From assembly GCA_013995675.1 (NCBI GenBank), contig VWRR01000004.1:558001-622000 (forward strand): a stretch of DNA of 64,000 nt, given 5' to 3'. Made by a program: the position numbers and the translations under genes. A model generated the notes under the pieces. That model made no database searches. It had not been told where the DNA came from and worked only from the letters and a program-made list of their open reading frames with translations. Numbering within the stretch: position 1 is the first letter of the stretch; each line of letters opens with the position of its first letter. This document shows, one piece after another, positions 52,542 through 63,094 of the stretch. The DNA is from Cyanidiococcus yangmingshanensis. Taxonomy: Eukaryota > Rhodophyta > Bangiophyceae > Cyanidiales > Cyanidiaceae.

Positions 52542-54566
52542 ATGGAGGAAGATGGTGTTGGCTCGCTCTCGGCCACCGAACAACTGGTCTACGGCGGGTA
52601 TGGTATCTTGCGTTCTTTCCGCGATCCTCCTGGTTTACGATCACCGCAGGAACGATATGCAGCATGGTCTGCGTACGCTGACCTTGTCGAACAGGTGAGT
52701 CTTCAAAGCGATGCGCTGCGCTGGTTGGTGCCTGAGCCTCACGAAGCGTCCACAGAAGAGGCTGCAAAGGCGTGGCTGCCAGCGCTCTCGGGAGTCTGGC
52801 TCCTCGGACAGCTTCTGCTCTTCACCGACATAGAGGGAATTGGGCCTGACCAAATGGACTGGTGTTTGCAACAGTGGTTTGCTCGGATATGCCCGGGTAT
52901 GTTTCGGAATGTTGAAACGCTTTTCCGAGAGTCGGACGTATCACCGAACTGGGAGGAGGTTGCACGCCGGTGCGCTTTCGGTCAACGTCATGTTGCGCTA
53001 CAGATCCTGAACAGGTTTCGTGAATCTCCCAGACGCTTGCACCAGCAAAGTACTCAGGACACGCTGAATCAAGAAAAGATATTGGAGTTGGTATGTGCAG
53101 CACTGGAGGAGGCTCCATCCTCGACGGCCGAGCCCAACTGGAGTGAATGGCAGGAGGCCTGTGCTTCCGCCGCCGACGCCCTAACACAAGCTCAGAGTGA
53201 TTGGAATACCTCGTCTGATGTTCGTGAAGCGCATCGCCTGCTGGTCTGCCTCAGCGGTGCAGAGGAGTTTCCTCGTGAGATCGTACAGAACTGGGCTGGG
53301 GACCTTCTGGCCCAGATGCTGTACCGGACCGATCGCCACCTAGGGGATGCATCACCACAATCGAGTGCCTACCGAGCTGCAACCAGCGCATCACAACGAT
53401 TCCCGCTCTCTTGTCCCATACCTGGTGATGAATTTTGTTTCGATGGCGCTGTAGAGGCAACGAACCTGCTATTCTGGATCTCACAAGGGATTGCAATGGG
53501 CATTGTTGACGAAGCGGTCGCAGCACTGACGCTGCTTCCGTTTGGATTGTGGCATGCTGCTCATATGGCGGATGTCGTGGAGGGCGTGCACTTTGCGAAT
53601 GTGATTGCGCGGACGCTCTTTCGTCGATACGCTGACTTGATAGCCGTGCATCCATCCATTGGAGACCAATGGCGCATTGTACTTCGTTATCGAATGGCTT
53701 ACCCGGCACCAGATGCCGCAGAGGACACTTTTTTCGCCTTGATTCCCGCTGCGTACCACACGCTTCGAGAGCAGAGACTTTTAGAATCAGAAGCGATGTA
53801 CGTCAAGCAACGAACTGCGGCAGCCGTTGATCAGGAAGCCCTTCAAAAGGCATTCCATCATCGACGAGCCCAGTTTATCGAGGCGATCCCTATCCCTGTG
53901 GTGGCGTTTTACGAATGGACATTACTGGGTCGACAACAGCATGCTTTCCACAATCTTGTTGCCCATATGCAGCAGATTGAAAAATGTGACTTTGGGGATT
54001 CCACCAGCGAATCCTTATGTTTCGCACAGCTGCAAAGCCTAGTAGAGGCTTTTGAGGCCGCGGCAGAACCGCACACCACCAGTGCTTTATCTAGTCGGCA
54101 ACGGAATCAAATCCTCGTGATGCTAGACTTTCTTCCCGATTATATACGGTTGTATCGCACCGTTCTGCGCTGGGCTGCAGGTGCGTCACCAGAATCTGAC
54201 GAAATCCAGGAGTTGCTTCGGCGCGTGAGCCGCATACTCAGGACTTTATCATTTCCTATGCAGTTTCGGCGGTCAATGCTGATGCTCACGCTCGAGCGTA
54301 TTTTACCGCAATGCACAGCACAAGGCCTCACTCTGACTCCAGACGACGTCTACCCACTCATAGATACCGCGTTGTGGCTCTCGACATGCTCCTCGGAAGA
54401 TCGTTTCGGAGCCGAGTCGTCCACGTTGCCTCCGAAGACGCCGCCAATGGAGATACCTGAGCGTCACGAGCTCCGTACTGAACGACTCGAATGCATCACC
54501 CGGGCTGACCTGTTTGCAGCGTTGGCGCGATGGAAGCCGCTCTGGATACGAGCATTCTCGGCGTGA
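52542..54566 (+). CDS. NUP85: nucleoporin Nup85, Y-complex scaffold
   Basis: A 674-residue helical protein, ATG 52542, of normal length for Nup85, a member of the Y (Nup84/Nup107-160) complex that coats the nuclear pore membrane. The ACE1-type order is visible: a helical N-terminal half with WLLGQLLLFTDIEG, then LLVCLSGAEEFPREIVQNWA. Next come FWISQGIAMGIVDEAVAALT and LWHAAHMADVVEG, matching the human WWFVAHLTDLLDH region. Then DLIAVHPSIGDQWRIVLRYR corresponds to the human FAHPSLWQLGVDYF segment. The match is by pattern from memory. No membrane segment or catalytic motif is present. Sequence divergence is high, but the order of these landmarks makes Nup85 likely; another ACE1 protein (Nup145C, Nic96) fits less well. 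Confidence 0.72.
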   Translation: MEEDGVGSLSATEQLVYGGYGILRSFRDPPGLRSPQERYAAWSAYADLVEQVSLQSDALRWLVPEPHEASTEEAAKAWLPALSGVWLLGQLLLFTDIEGIGPDQMDWCLQQWFARICPGMFRNVETLFRESDVSPNWEEVARRCAFGQRHVALQILNRFRESPRRLHQQSTQDTLNQEKILELVCAALEEAPSSTAEPNWSEWQEACASAADALTQAQSDWNTSSDVREAHRLLVCLSGAEEFPREIVQNWAGDLLAQMLYRTDRHLGDASPQSSAYRAATSASQRFPLSCPIPGDEFCFDGAVEATNLLFWISQGIAMGIVDEAVAALTLLPFGLWHAAHMADVVEGVHFANVIARTLFRRYADLIAVHPSIGDQWRIVLRYRMAYPAPDAAEDTFFALIPAAYHTLREQRLLESEAMYVKQRTAAAVDQEALQKAFHHRRAQFIEAIPIPVVAFYEWTLLGRQQHAFHNLVAHMQQIEKCDFGDSTSESLCFAQLQSLVEAFEAAAEPHTTSALSSRQRNQILVMLDFLPDYIRLYRTVLRWAAGASPESDEIQELLRRVSRILRTLSFPMQFRRSMLMLTLERILPQCTAQGLTLTPDDVYPLIDTALWLSTCSSEDRFGAESSTLPPKTPPMEIPERHELRTERLECITRADLFAALARWKPLWIRAFSA

Positions 54567-54878
54567 TAGGGGGTGGGGCACGCGGGCCATCCACACACCC
54601 GCCCACTGCACTCGCAATGCTTTTCCGAGAGAGAGCGTGCGACGGAGCATGGCCCATGGACGCCCGCAATCAGCACGGGATCGCGCGATCTCCTGCTTGA
54701 ACTCGAGTACAAGACCAACCTCCGCTGAATTATAGGAGCGAAAAGTCGATACCGTCCAAATTTGCGACTGGATGTCTGTTTCGAAAATGGTTCGCGCGTG
54801 CTCGCTCGCTCTAGCATGATTAACGAATACAACCCCAACGTATGGTATGTATCGGATTCCAAGCGACTCGGAATGAAG
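54567..54878. other. 312-bp convergent 3' region
   Basis: Lies between the stops of Nup85 (plus) and the FKBP gene (minus), so both polyadenylation sites should be here. No gene is seen. Confidence 0.5.
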
Positions 54879-55799
54879 CTACTGTACAGTGTGGTGCATG
54901 AAGGCGTGCTGAACGGATGCTTCACTCGTCGTCGCCTGAAATCCGTCCCTATTTTGTACCATTCTGTACGAAAGATTCATGAGTACGGATTGATCCCTAC
55001 CAACTCCTACGTCATAGAAAAGCACACCATCTCTAGGTACGGTTGCAGCTGCTCCTAGACGCAAATTAACCCCATGAAAGTTATCTCTGGCACGTACACG
55101 AATTCGCCGCTCTTCGCCAACGCGCATACCTTCGACGCCCAGGTCGACCGCTGCAGGGAGCGTCGCTGTTCCCGCACGAAATAGTACCGGGGCCTTGTTT
55201 CTCCGCTTGTCCTCAATGATCGTTCCGTCTTCCAAACGTGCCACATATCGCACCAGTACTGCATCTCGCCGCTGTACCGGTGGTGAGCCAGGCTCTGTCG
55301 GACCTCGCAACTGAATGATATCGAGCGGCACCAGAGTCCCCGAGGCGTCCCTAGCGGCTCGGTGTTCCACGGTGGAATCGCGATTCAGAGAAAGGCGCTC
55401 TGAGTTCGTTTCTGCAGGTCGCCCTTGTTTAAGGTAGGGCGCAGCCTCTAGGGGTGCGGCGGGCGGACTCGTCTCGACGGGAGCACTCGCAACTGCGTAA
55501 CCTGCTTCGATTGGCAGGTATAGCGCTAGGATCGACCAGAGTATAATATAGATTGAGCCAAATTTCGATATCTCTGCGGGATCTTTATGAGAATCAGGTT
55601 TATTTCCCGATAAACACTCGCAGGTACGCCGAGCGGAACGCATTGGCGGTCGGGACGTGCGAGTTCGCCACCGCGTACCCCACTCGACGCTCCGAGACCG
55701 GTAGAGTCTGCCGAAACTCAACACGTACGAGGAAATTGATCGCGAAGGGTACCATTTCCTAACGACAGACTCTCGAGTAAAAACACATACGACAAACAT
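54879..55799 (-). CDS. FKBP-type peptidyl-prolyl isomerase-like protein, probably plastid lumen
   Basis: A 306-residue protein from ATG 55799. The first 75 residues are basic and Ser/Arg-rich. A hydrophobic stretch follows, at about 81-105 (YIILWSILALYLPIEAGYAV), ending in AVASA. This is the bipartite pattern of a thylakoid-lumen precursor. The FKBP domain spans about 173-260: DAVLVRYVARLEDGTIIED, then AVDLGVEGMRVGEERRIRV and GVLFYDVGV. These match plant lumenal FKBPs in the GVxGMRVGExRR motif. Against FKBP12, several active-site positions are changed: Phe36 to Ile, Asp37 to Glu, Trp59 to a small residue and Tyr82 absent. Isomerase activity and FK506 binding are therefore doubtful, as for many lumenal FKBPs that act as assembly factors. 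Location is inferred from the leader. Confidence 0.78.
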   Translation of the reverse strand: MFVVCVFTRESVVRKWYPSRSISSYVLSFGRLYRSRSVEWGTRWRTRTSRPPMRSARRTCECLSGNKPDSHKDPAEISKFGSIYIILWSILALYLPIEAGYAVASAPVETSPPAAPLEAAPYLKQGRPAETNSERLSLNRDSTVEHRAARDASGTLVPLDIIQLRGPTEPGSPPVQRRDAVLVRYVARLEDGTIIEDKRRNKAPVLFRAGTATLPAAVDLGVEGMRVGEERRIRVRARDNFHGVNLRLGAAATVPRDGVLFYDVGVGRDQSVLMNLSYRMVQNRDGFQATTSEASVQHAFMHHTVQ

Positions 55800-56858
55800 G
55801 TGTAGACCGGAACACAGAACCAATATACCAAGGTTGAGTATCTCGCTCTCGCTCCGGCGTCACCGACCATGTTCGCCTGCGCTCGGGACAGCCATCGTCG
55901 GCCGTATGCGACTGGCGGCGCCGCTGCCAATGCCCCATCTCTGCGCGCTTGCGGATGCTCCCTCTGAATCGATTTCTTGGTCTGCGTATCAAGATTCATT
56001 CATCGCTTCGATTCCTACATACAGTATTGTACTTGGGCCTTGGCTACCAATGTTGGGATAGGGAATGGGAACGCAACCAATTCACTGCGCCAACAAGTGT
56101 CGAAATCACTCATTCCGTTCGTTTCGATTGACTCGTCTTTCGAGCGTTCGGCAGGCGTGTTTGCGCACGAGCTGTCGTTCCACTCGAGTGGCAACCTGAA
56201 GCAGAGATGCCCTGGTATGGTTACCGAAAACATATCGGAGTGGCCCAAGGCGCACTTCTAGGTCTCTTCAGCGTACCTGTAGACGCGAATGAAGCGTTGA
56301 CGAACGGAGGCTAGACCTGCATTCGGCGGCGCGTTTGACGATCCCCACTTTGAGCATGGCGGCGACTGGGGCACGTCAAGCAGCCGGTTGTGCCCGCTGG
56401 CGGCTGGTTGTTGAGCGCGTTTGGCCAATTCCATGCCTGGACGTCATTTCGGGAGATGCCAGCGGTGCCGTTCTAGTAAACGGAGCTCATCGAATCGAAG
56501 TGACCACGGCTGAGAGATGGAAGGAAAGAAAGCATTCATGTTTTCGGACAGGACTGCTCTTCATGGCGTCCAACGAACGCACGCGCTCCACATTCATCGC
56601 CGCGGGCCGTCGCACGCATCCAAGGCGCAACGCGTATCTGGCGTTCTGTTCTGCGTCTGAACGTAACTGTTGACGACACCAGAGCGTCCCCCTCGGGTGT
56701 GGTATACGCTTGATCGGTCGTTGATTCCTTTGAGTCGCAGAAAATCGATCGAGGGCAGTTGCTTGGGGAACGTGCGTCCGTTGCTTGCCAGAACCGAGTC
56801 GAAACGTTGCGTCACGGACCTCGAGGGTCGCTTGCTACGTGGACGCAGCTCGACGGTC
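55800..56858. other. 1.06-kb divergent intergenic region
   Basis: Separates the divergent FKBP (minus) and membrane-protein (plus) genes. Frames on both strands are open for up to about 110 codons without any recognisable motif. The plus-strand gene's frame is open upstream to 56670 but has no ATG before 56859. Confidence 0.4.
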
Positions 56859-57632
56859 ATGGATACCACTGCAAGCTACCACGTTTTACTAGCTGTACTC
56901 TCTATAGAGACTTTTCTCTTTTTCGCGGTGATTGCGCAGACTGCTGCACAAGAGCCGCTTGCGCACGCTCAGATTGCACGGTACTTTGGACTCGCGTTTC
57001 TCTCTGAGGCGATCGCTGCGCTGGCCGTATCGGTATTGCCTCTCCTGAAAGGCAGCTTGTTTTTGCTTGATCTCTTTTCGCTGGTGGCAAACGTAGCCAT
57101 TTGGCTAGGTGCCATTGTGGCTATTATTGGTGCTGCCTTTGTGGTGTTTCCAGAGGAGTCGAAACGCGAGGCTCGAGTCGCCCTCGTTCTGCTTCTTGCT
57201 TTTGTCTTCGCTTTTGGCGCAGTGCGTCTCTATGAGGCACTAGACGTGACGCCGCCCACGCTAGCGTTCTGGTCTGCAAATGCTCTGCGGCTTTCCATTG
57301 CGACAAGTCAGGGCGCTATGGCAGGCGTGAGTGCTGCTTGCCTTTTGCGGGCGTTAGCTCGAACGAAAATGCGTGGACGGAACGGAGCTTCGGTTCTGCT
57401 GTTTGGAACGCTGGTCTGCTTTTTGGGCTCGCTGATATGGACTTGGTTACTGGGGAAATGCGAGGCATCAGGCGTAGACAAGGACAGTCTCAGTTGTCCG
57501 CTTCCGTTAGCGTTCGATCACAATGCCTTGTATTGTCTGTTTCTCATCGCGGGGAATATTCTGAGTGCTGAGGGCGTTTTACGTCTTATGGCTGTTGGTG
57601 ATGGAGCAATGAATTATGCGGAGATACCCTAG
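56859..57632 (+). CDS. seven-helix membrane protein, unidentified
   Basis: A 257-residue protein; ATG 56859 is the first in frame (MDTTASYHVLLAVLSIE). About seven hydrophobic helices cover most of the chain, for example YHVLLAVLSIETFLFFAVIA, LFSLVANVAIWLGAIVAII, ARVALVLLLAFVFAFGAVRL, ASVLLFGTLVCFLGSLIW and ALYCLFLIAGNILSAEGVLR. Loops are short, with a Cys pair (KCEAS, LSCPLP) before the last helix. There is no large soluble domain and no conserved motif I know. The clean ATG-led frame and hydrophobicity pattern make it a real gene. Function unknown. Confidence 0.75.
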   Translation: MDTTASYHVLLAVLSIETFLFFAVIAQTAAQEPLAHAQIARYFGLAFLSEAIAALAVSVLPLLKGSLFLLDLFSLVANVAIWLGAIVAIIGAAFVVFPEESKREARVALVLLLAFVFAFGAVRLYEALDVTPPTLAFWSANALRLSIATSQGAMAGVSAACLLRALARTKMRGRNGASVLLFGTLVCFLGSLIWTWLLGKCEASGVDKDSLSCPLPLAFDHNALYCLFLIAGNILSAEGVLRLMAVGDGAMNYAEIP

Positions 57633-58593
57633 TACCGCCTCTTGTGCTGCTTGCACGCTCCGCACCCGATGACGTGGTGCTGTTTCGCTGTGAATCCTTT
57701 TTTTCAGGGCTTTTCTGGTCTACTTTGAGCCGTCACTATGAGGCTTGCTGGAACCCGAAATTGCATGAAGCGACCCAGGGTCCGTTCATATCATGCCATG
57801 AACCCCCAAACTGGCCAACTGTTACAAAGCGGAAGTGATGGTCGGCGTGCGCTGAACCTATCAGCAATTGAGGGAATCATGAACGAACACGAGGTGCGAT
57901 TGGAGAAGATTTCGGCAGCCATGTTTACCAAGGCGTCATGGACGGATGTATCGGAATGATTCAATCATGATTTCGTTTTGATTTTTGAGAACGGATACGG
58001 GAGTACCGAGTCTCGCAACGCGGCGCGAATGGTGCTTTTCTGGGTCGTGCTCACCCGGGATGGCGTTTTTGACCGCGGTCGCGTCAACTTATGTACGTCG
58101 TTGGACGCTCACCTCTGCAGTGTTCGCACACGTATCTGGACACGCCCGACATGCGATGTCGTGCCGTCGTGCAATCCGCATCTCAACATAGGCTATTTGC
58201 TCCCCTGGGTTAGGTGATTCCTGACTCGCGGGAATAAACCTACGCTTTTGGATGATGAGCATATCCCTCGGGGCCTAGCAACGCAAACTGGCTGCTCTAG
58301 CTCAATGCTTCCGAAAAGAGTCACGTTGAAGAACGCGATCGAACCGCTCGCCTAGGCACAGTCGGTCTGGCTGCAAATCGACGGCAGGGCACACGCTCCA
58401 ACGCGTTTGTATGTCCTCTAAACGCGCCTCAATCCCTTCATATCTGGGTCGCTCACGGTGTCAGAGAAACTTGTGAGATCGGCCTGCTCAGCGTACGAGA
58501 CAACCTTCGTTCCCCGGACGTTCTATTTCAGAGCCGCGGACACGTTAAGGACTGGTGCTCACGAGGACACCGGTGCGAGCCTCACGTCGGTAG
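57633..58593. other. intergenic region with one short open frame
   Basis: A plus-strand frame from ATG 57798 to 57959 encodes 53 residues (LNLSAIEGIMNEHEVRLEKI) with a helical, protein-like look but no recognised family. The rest, including the 600 bases before YIPF, shows nothing supported. Confidence 0.3.
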
Positions 58594-59832
58594 ATGGGCG
58601 CTCAGCCGCAGAACAGTCGTGGGTTTGAACCTGATACTTATTCACAGCTCAGGCACTCGGTACCCTTAGACCCTGAAGACGAAGAAGATCCTCTTGTTCT
58701 GGAATATGCAGCACCTCGTCGGGAGAACGATCACAGAGACGAGCCGGAGGGTTTTACGGCTGTGTCGGGGAATCAACGCTTCCCGGCGGGTACCCAGACC
58801 GGCTTCCGTTTTGAGCCAGCCCGTTGGGAGCCTGTTGAGTTAAAAGAGGAGAGTAACTTGGTCTTTTACGAGGGAGAGGAGTATAGTGCTCACAGTGTAG
58901 ATATTGACGAAATTCAGGAACAACCGCGGGAACCTCAAAGGCGAGCAGCTGCAGCTGCAGAGCATGGCCCCGCTCCGGGGGAAACGAGCTGGGCCAGCGC
59001 ACCTGTTCAGTTTCTGTGGACGTTTCTGCTGCGTGTGCTGGGACCTTACTTTGAGATCGATAGCGATGATGTTATGCTTCGTCTGAGCCGTGCACTGATC
59101 CCGCTCCAGCCGCTTCTAGCGGAGAAGATGTCAACAGGTGCATTCACGTCGCGACTGAGAAAGCTATGGGGGCGCCTTCGGGCCGCTCCCAACTCTGAGT
59201 CTGCAGAGACTGACGACACGAGTGCTGTCCAGGAAGACCATAAGCCTTACTCGAACAAAGCGGACCTCTATGGGCCTTTCTGGATCGCTACGACCTTAAT
59301 TCTATTGTTCTCCATGAGCAGCAGCATTTCCAGTCTCATCCGGCGAGCTTGGCTGGGTCAGAGCGTCGTCATCCAGGTCCAAGGACCGATTTGGAAGCGC
59401 TCAGATGTTATTGGGGTGACTATTTCGGCCGCAGTGATTTATGGGTATGAAATCTTGGCGGCAACCTTGTTCTGGGCCCTGCGACGTTTCCTTTTTCGGT
59501 CTCAAGGTCCAGCACCCGTTTGGGCAACCTCTGCATGTGTTTTTGGATACGCACTGAGCCCGCTGATACCTGCCGCAGTGCTCGCTCTGTTTCCGCATCG
59601 CCTCTTTCAGATCGTTGTGCTGCTGGTCGCTTCGGGCATAAGTTCTAGCTTCCTGATGCGAAATCTGCTTATCGAGCCGCTCGCAGGTGAGGCGACCACT
59701 GGTGATGCTACCACGTCATCGACAGCAACGGTTCAATGGCCCTGGAATCGACAAGTGCTGATTCCAGCGCTCATTATGGCCGTGTTTCAAGCCGGGCTAG
59801 CGATCTGGTGTATTTTCTTCCTTGCACTCTAA
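58594..59832 (+). CDS. Yip1-domain protein of the YIPF1/YIPF2 type
   Basis: A 412-residue protein, ATG 58594. The first 130 residues are acidic and disordered. A conserved amphipathic part follows: FLWTFLLRVLGPYFEIDSDD, then LRLSRALIPLQP. The Yip1 domain begins NKADLYGPFWIATTLILLF, the hallmark of YIPF1/YIPF2, and contains five hydrophobic helices to the end (TISAAVIYGYEILAATLFWA, FGYALSPLIPAAVLALF, IVVLLVASGISSSFLMRN, LIPALIMAVFQAGLAIW). These proteins sit in Golgi membranes with the N-terminus in the cytosol and bind Rab GTPases or aid vesicle traffic and glycosylation. The C-terminus ends right after the last helix, as in the family. Confidence 0.87.
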   Translation: MGAQPQNSRGFEPDTYSQLRHSVPLDPEDEEDPLVLEYAAPRRENDHRDEPEGFTAVSGNQRFPAGTQTGFRFEPARWEPVELKEESNLVFYEGEEYSAHSVDIDEIQEQPREPQRRAAAAAEHGPAPGETSWASAPVQFLWTFLLRVLGPYFEIDSDDVMLRLSRALIPLQPLLAEKMSTGAFTSRLRKLWGRLRAAPNSESAETDDTSAVQEDHKPYSNKADLYGPFWIATTLILLFSMSSSISSLIRRAWLGQSVVIQVQGPIWKRSDVIGVTISAAVIYGYEILAATLFWALRRFLFRSQGPAPVWATSACVFGYALSPLIPAAVLALFPHRLFQIVVLLVASGISSSFLMRNLLIEPLAGEATTGDATTSSTATVQWPWNRQVLIPALIMAVFQAGLAIWCIFFLAL

Positions 59833-60625
59833 ACTTGGCATCTCAGATATGTTTGTTGGCAGCACTGCTTATTGATAGCAGGTCGAAAACACGTCGATTG
59901 TCAGCGCATCTACCTTCGTGCGTTTCCGCTGCGTCGAAGCCTAACATTGCCCTGCCGGCGTCAATAGCTTCCTCTCCTAATTTTGAGCAATAAACTGACA
60001 AAAAAAACTACGTTCAAGTAACTGGTTCGAGCTAATGGCGCGAGATCGCGCAGGACCCAGGCACCAAGGAGCTATTTCAGAAGCGCTATGTTTTTCCTTA
60101 CGGCCTGTCTGCTCGTCACTAGATCCGTAAAGGTTTGCCTCAAATGGTCTCTCTGTAGCTCGTCTTCAAGCCCTGCATTCACACGGCTGCAGCAGCGCTC
60201 ACACAGGAAAGACTCCGGACCAAGACGAACCGGAAGCAGCTACGTCCATGGCTTGTTCCCTATGCAACCTTCTGGCTGCTCCGAGTGATTCCCCGCTCCG
60301 CACAGGCTCCGCGCCCCTTCAACAAGGCGCAGTTGATTCGCTCCACGGCTACGACCGCTAACTAGTCTGGGTCTGCCGATCAGATTGATCCGAGGCCAGC
60401 GTCAGGTGCTCGTGGCCCGCTCAAGAAGAGTGGTCGCTCGTTCCGAAAAACACGTCGCTGCGCGGGCTTTTCCAAAACGCGGCCGCGAGGACACCGTGCG
60501 GCAACGTTCCAAGAAACAGCCTTGCGGGACGCGGACCAGCCGTTTTGCAGCCTGAATCAAATGATTGCTTGATTTACATGTTCTAGTTGACGTTTATTGT
60601 TGCGAGGTGCGTTCAGGTCGTGGTG
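59833..60625. other. intergenic region before the MutL gene
   Basis: No gene is recognised. A possible poly(A) signal AATAAA lies at 59989-59994, followed at once by a run of A (GACAAAAAAAACT), about 160 bases after the YIPF stop. The MutL frame is open from 60587, but its first ATG is at 60626. Confidence 0.4.
59989..59994 (+). terminator. possible polyadenylation signal of the YIPF gene
   Basis: AATAAA about 160 bases past the YIPF stop, with an A-run eight bases further on. Signal usage in this organism is unknown, and the hexamer occurs by chance. Confidence 0.25.
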
Positions 60626-63094
60626 ATGATTCAGGCACTACCACCAGATGTGGTGCGACACCTGGCCAGCGCTCCAGTTATCACAGGAGTCGCGAGCGCT
60701 GTGAAAGAGCTCGTCGAGAACGCTCTTGATTCTCGAGCGACGCGTATTAGCATCTTTTTTGGTGGCTACGGGCTGGAGCTCATCGAAGTTAGTGACGATG
60801 GTGATGGAATATCGAGGCAAAATCTAGAGGTTGTCGCTAGACCCCACACGACGTCGAAACTGAGGCACCTGACGGACCTCAGGCGAGTGCAGTCCTATGG
60901 CTTTCGTGGAGAGGCCCTTGCAGCGCTCGCGCTCGTAGGCCGTCTACAGGTAGTTTCTCGACCTCGTGAGACGGGCTCGATTTCGGTACAGCATACAGCC
61001 TTTCGAGCCAATTATGAGGCTGGTAAACGCACGGGCGACCTGGAACCCGAAGCTCGGACGTATGGCACCACGGTCCGTGTCTTGGGCTTGTTCGAGTCCA
61101 TTCCAGTTCGAAGACGGGAGGCAGAGAGTCAGAAGAAGAGAGAGTTGCAGCGAGCCGTGCATATGCTGCAGACATATGCGTTGGCGGCTCCAACGGTCCG
61201 TTTCTATGCTAGTTGGACCGCGAAAGGTCGCGGGAGCGCAACGCTCTGTCTGGCCACTCAGGGTTCATGTACATTGCGCGAATGTATTGGATTGCTCTAT
61301 GGAACAGAGCAACTCGCCGGTCTAACGTCGATAGACCTGAGCGTGAAGTGGCCCACTGCTCTGGTCCCCGACGCAGCACAGAATTCGATTCGACTCAACG
61401 GATATTTTAGCTGTTGCCACTCAGGAACGGGTCGTTCCTCCGCTGATCGCCAGGTGCTTCTGCTTCAGCGGTCTCGACCTGTTCAATGGCCTCGAATGCG
61501 CAGAATGCTGGACGCCGAGTTTCGACGTCTCACAAACAGCCGCCAACATCCCGTGTTCGTCCTCTCGATCGAGCTACCTCCGGAGGGCTTTGATATCAAT
61601 ACAAGTCCCGACAAAAGTGAAGTGCTCATTCACGATGACATTGCTGTTGTTGCCGCGGTGCGTGAAGCACTGCTGACGCACTGGGCGATGACTACGTCGG
61701 CGAGTACGACCGTTTCGGTTGTGCAGTTGGACGGTGCGACGAGCACCGAGCCTGGAATAGGGGTTTACGGAAATCGACGGGCGGCGGTGGTCGCAAGTCG
61801 TCTGCATCAAGACTCGACGCTAGTCAATTGCGAAGACACAGATGCCGCAACACTCGCGATAGAGGGAGACACGGTTTGCGATCAATACGAAGACACGTCA
61901 CGAACGGGGAGAAACAGGAACGAACCAAGAGACAGGATTGCCATTGCGGGCGAGCGTAGCGCTGCCCATGTTTATGGAATGGGTATGAGAGCGGGACCAG
62001 TACCCAGTCAGGAGAAATTCCATGACTCCGAGCGGCCAGTTGGGACGCTGGCTACCTCGTGTATGACAATGTCACGCGACAAAAACGTTACATCGCTCCC
62101 ATGTCGAATGCGAATCGAATCATCTCCGATGATAGAACGAAGCGGCACGAACAACGAGTCGTTTCCGATGCCGTCATCCGGCACGCCTGACCGCGCTGTA
62201 GAGACAGCGGATTCGGAGCTGACCGCATTTGTTGCCTGTCCAGCCACAGAGCGACGCCTGGAACTTCAAATGACTGTTGATGTGCTCCAAACAACACTGC
62301 TCAAATCGTCCAGTTCGAACACCATGCTCCGCATTGAAAAGCGTCCTTCCACGCAGACGCTCTTACAGAGCGCGCATATTGGCGAGCGTTTGCAACTCGC
62401 TCATATTTTGGAGGGACAAGAACAAAACACAAATGAAGATCAACAACTCGCGCCGACAAGAGATGCAGATCGTGAACTAGAGCAACGCTTCCATAAGGAC
62501 TGGTTCAGAGATATGGAAATTATCGGTCAATTCAATCGTGGATTCCTTCTCGCAAGACATGAGTCCGATCTCTTCATCATCGATCAGCATGCAGCGGATG
62601 AAAAGTTCATTTACGAGCAGCTGGCGCGTTCGTTGCGTGCGAGGAAGCAGCATCTCCTACAGGCGATCGCAGTTCCCGCATCCGCATCCGAGGAGCTCGT
62701 TCTCTGGGAACATCGGACGCAGCTGGAAGCTTTGGGCTTTGAGCTCGAGTTCCGCTGGCACGAACAACCTACTCAGCGTGTTTGGATGCGTTCTGTTCCC
62801 ACAGTGTACCAGAATCTACTTGATGCCACTGATCTTCTCGAGATCGCACATCAAGCACCTTTCACTGGCCAGGATGATGAGCTTCTCCGAGCGAGCCAAA
62901 TAAAGTTACTGCTTGCAACTAGAGCTTGCCGTCGAGCGGTCATGATTGGCACGCCCCTGGATCGACCGCATATGCAGAGCATTGTCGCGCATCTGGCCGA
63001 ACTGGAGCAACCCTGGAACTGTCCGCATGGTCGTCCAACGATGCGTCATCTGTTGCAACTCTCGGATCTGTATCGGACGGATGAATTCGCGTAG
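60626..63094 (+). CDS. PMS1: MutL-type mismatch repair protein PMS1 (yeast)/PMS2 (human)
   Basis: The endonuclease subunit of MutL-alpha, which nicks the nascent strand in mismatch repair. ATG 60626 (MIQALPPDVVRHLA) fits the family start; 822 residues. The GHKL ATPase domain has VKELVENALDSRAT, VSDDGDGIS, ARPHTTSKLRHL and SYGFRGEALAALAL, and the transducer domain has FDINTSPDKSEVLIHD. A long, poorly conserved linker of about 250 residues follows. The C-terminal domain contains IGQFNRGFLLARHESDLFII and the metal-binding motif DQHAADEKFIYEQL, in which the DQHAx2Ex4E pattern of active endonucleases is complete. ACRRAVMIGTPL and NCPHGRPTMRHLLQLSD follow. The usual GEVI sequence before the ATPase motif is replaced by SAPVITGV. 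MLH1 and MLH3 are excluded by this motif set. Confidence 0.93.
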   Translation: MIQALPPDVVRHLASAPVITGVASAVKELVENALDSRATRISIFFGGYGLELIEVSDDGDGISRQNLEVVARPHTTSKLRHLTDLRRVQSYGFRGEALAALALVGRLQVVSRPRETGSISVQHTAFRANYEAGKRTGDLEPEARTYGTTVRVLGLFESIPVRRREAESQKKRELQRAVHMLQTYALAAPTVRFYASWTAKGRGSATLCLATQGSCTLRECIGLLYGTEQLAGLTSIDLSVKWPTALVPDAAQNSIRLNGYFSCCHSGTGRSSADRQVLLLQRSRPVQWPRMRRMLDAEFRRLTNSRQHPVFVLSIELPPEGFDINTSPDKSEVLIHDDIAVVAAVREALLTHWAMTTSASTTVSVVQLDGATSTEPGIGVYGNRRAAVVASRLHQDSTLVNCEDTDAATLAIEGDTVCDQYEDTSRTGRNRNEPRDRIAIAGERSAAHVYGMGMRAGPVPSQEKFHDSERPVGTLATSCMTMSRDKNVTSLPCRMRIESSPMIERSGTNNESFPMPSSGTPDRAVETADSELTAFVACPATERRLELQMTVDVLQTTLLKSSSSNTMLRIEKRPSTQTLLQSAHIGERLQLAHILEGQEQNTNEDQQLAPTRDADRELEQRFHKDWFRDMEIIGQFNRGFLLARHESDLFIIDQHAADEKFIYEQLARSLRARKQHLLQAIAVPASASEELVLWEHRTQLEALGFELEFRWHEQPTQRVWMRSVPTVYQNLLDATDLLEIAHQAPFTGQDDELLRASQIKLLLATRACRRAVMIGTPLDRPHMQSIVAHLAELEQPWNCPHGRPTMRHLLQLSDLYRTDEFA

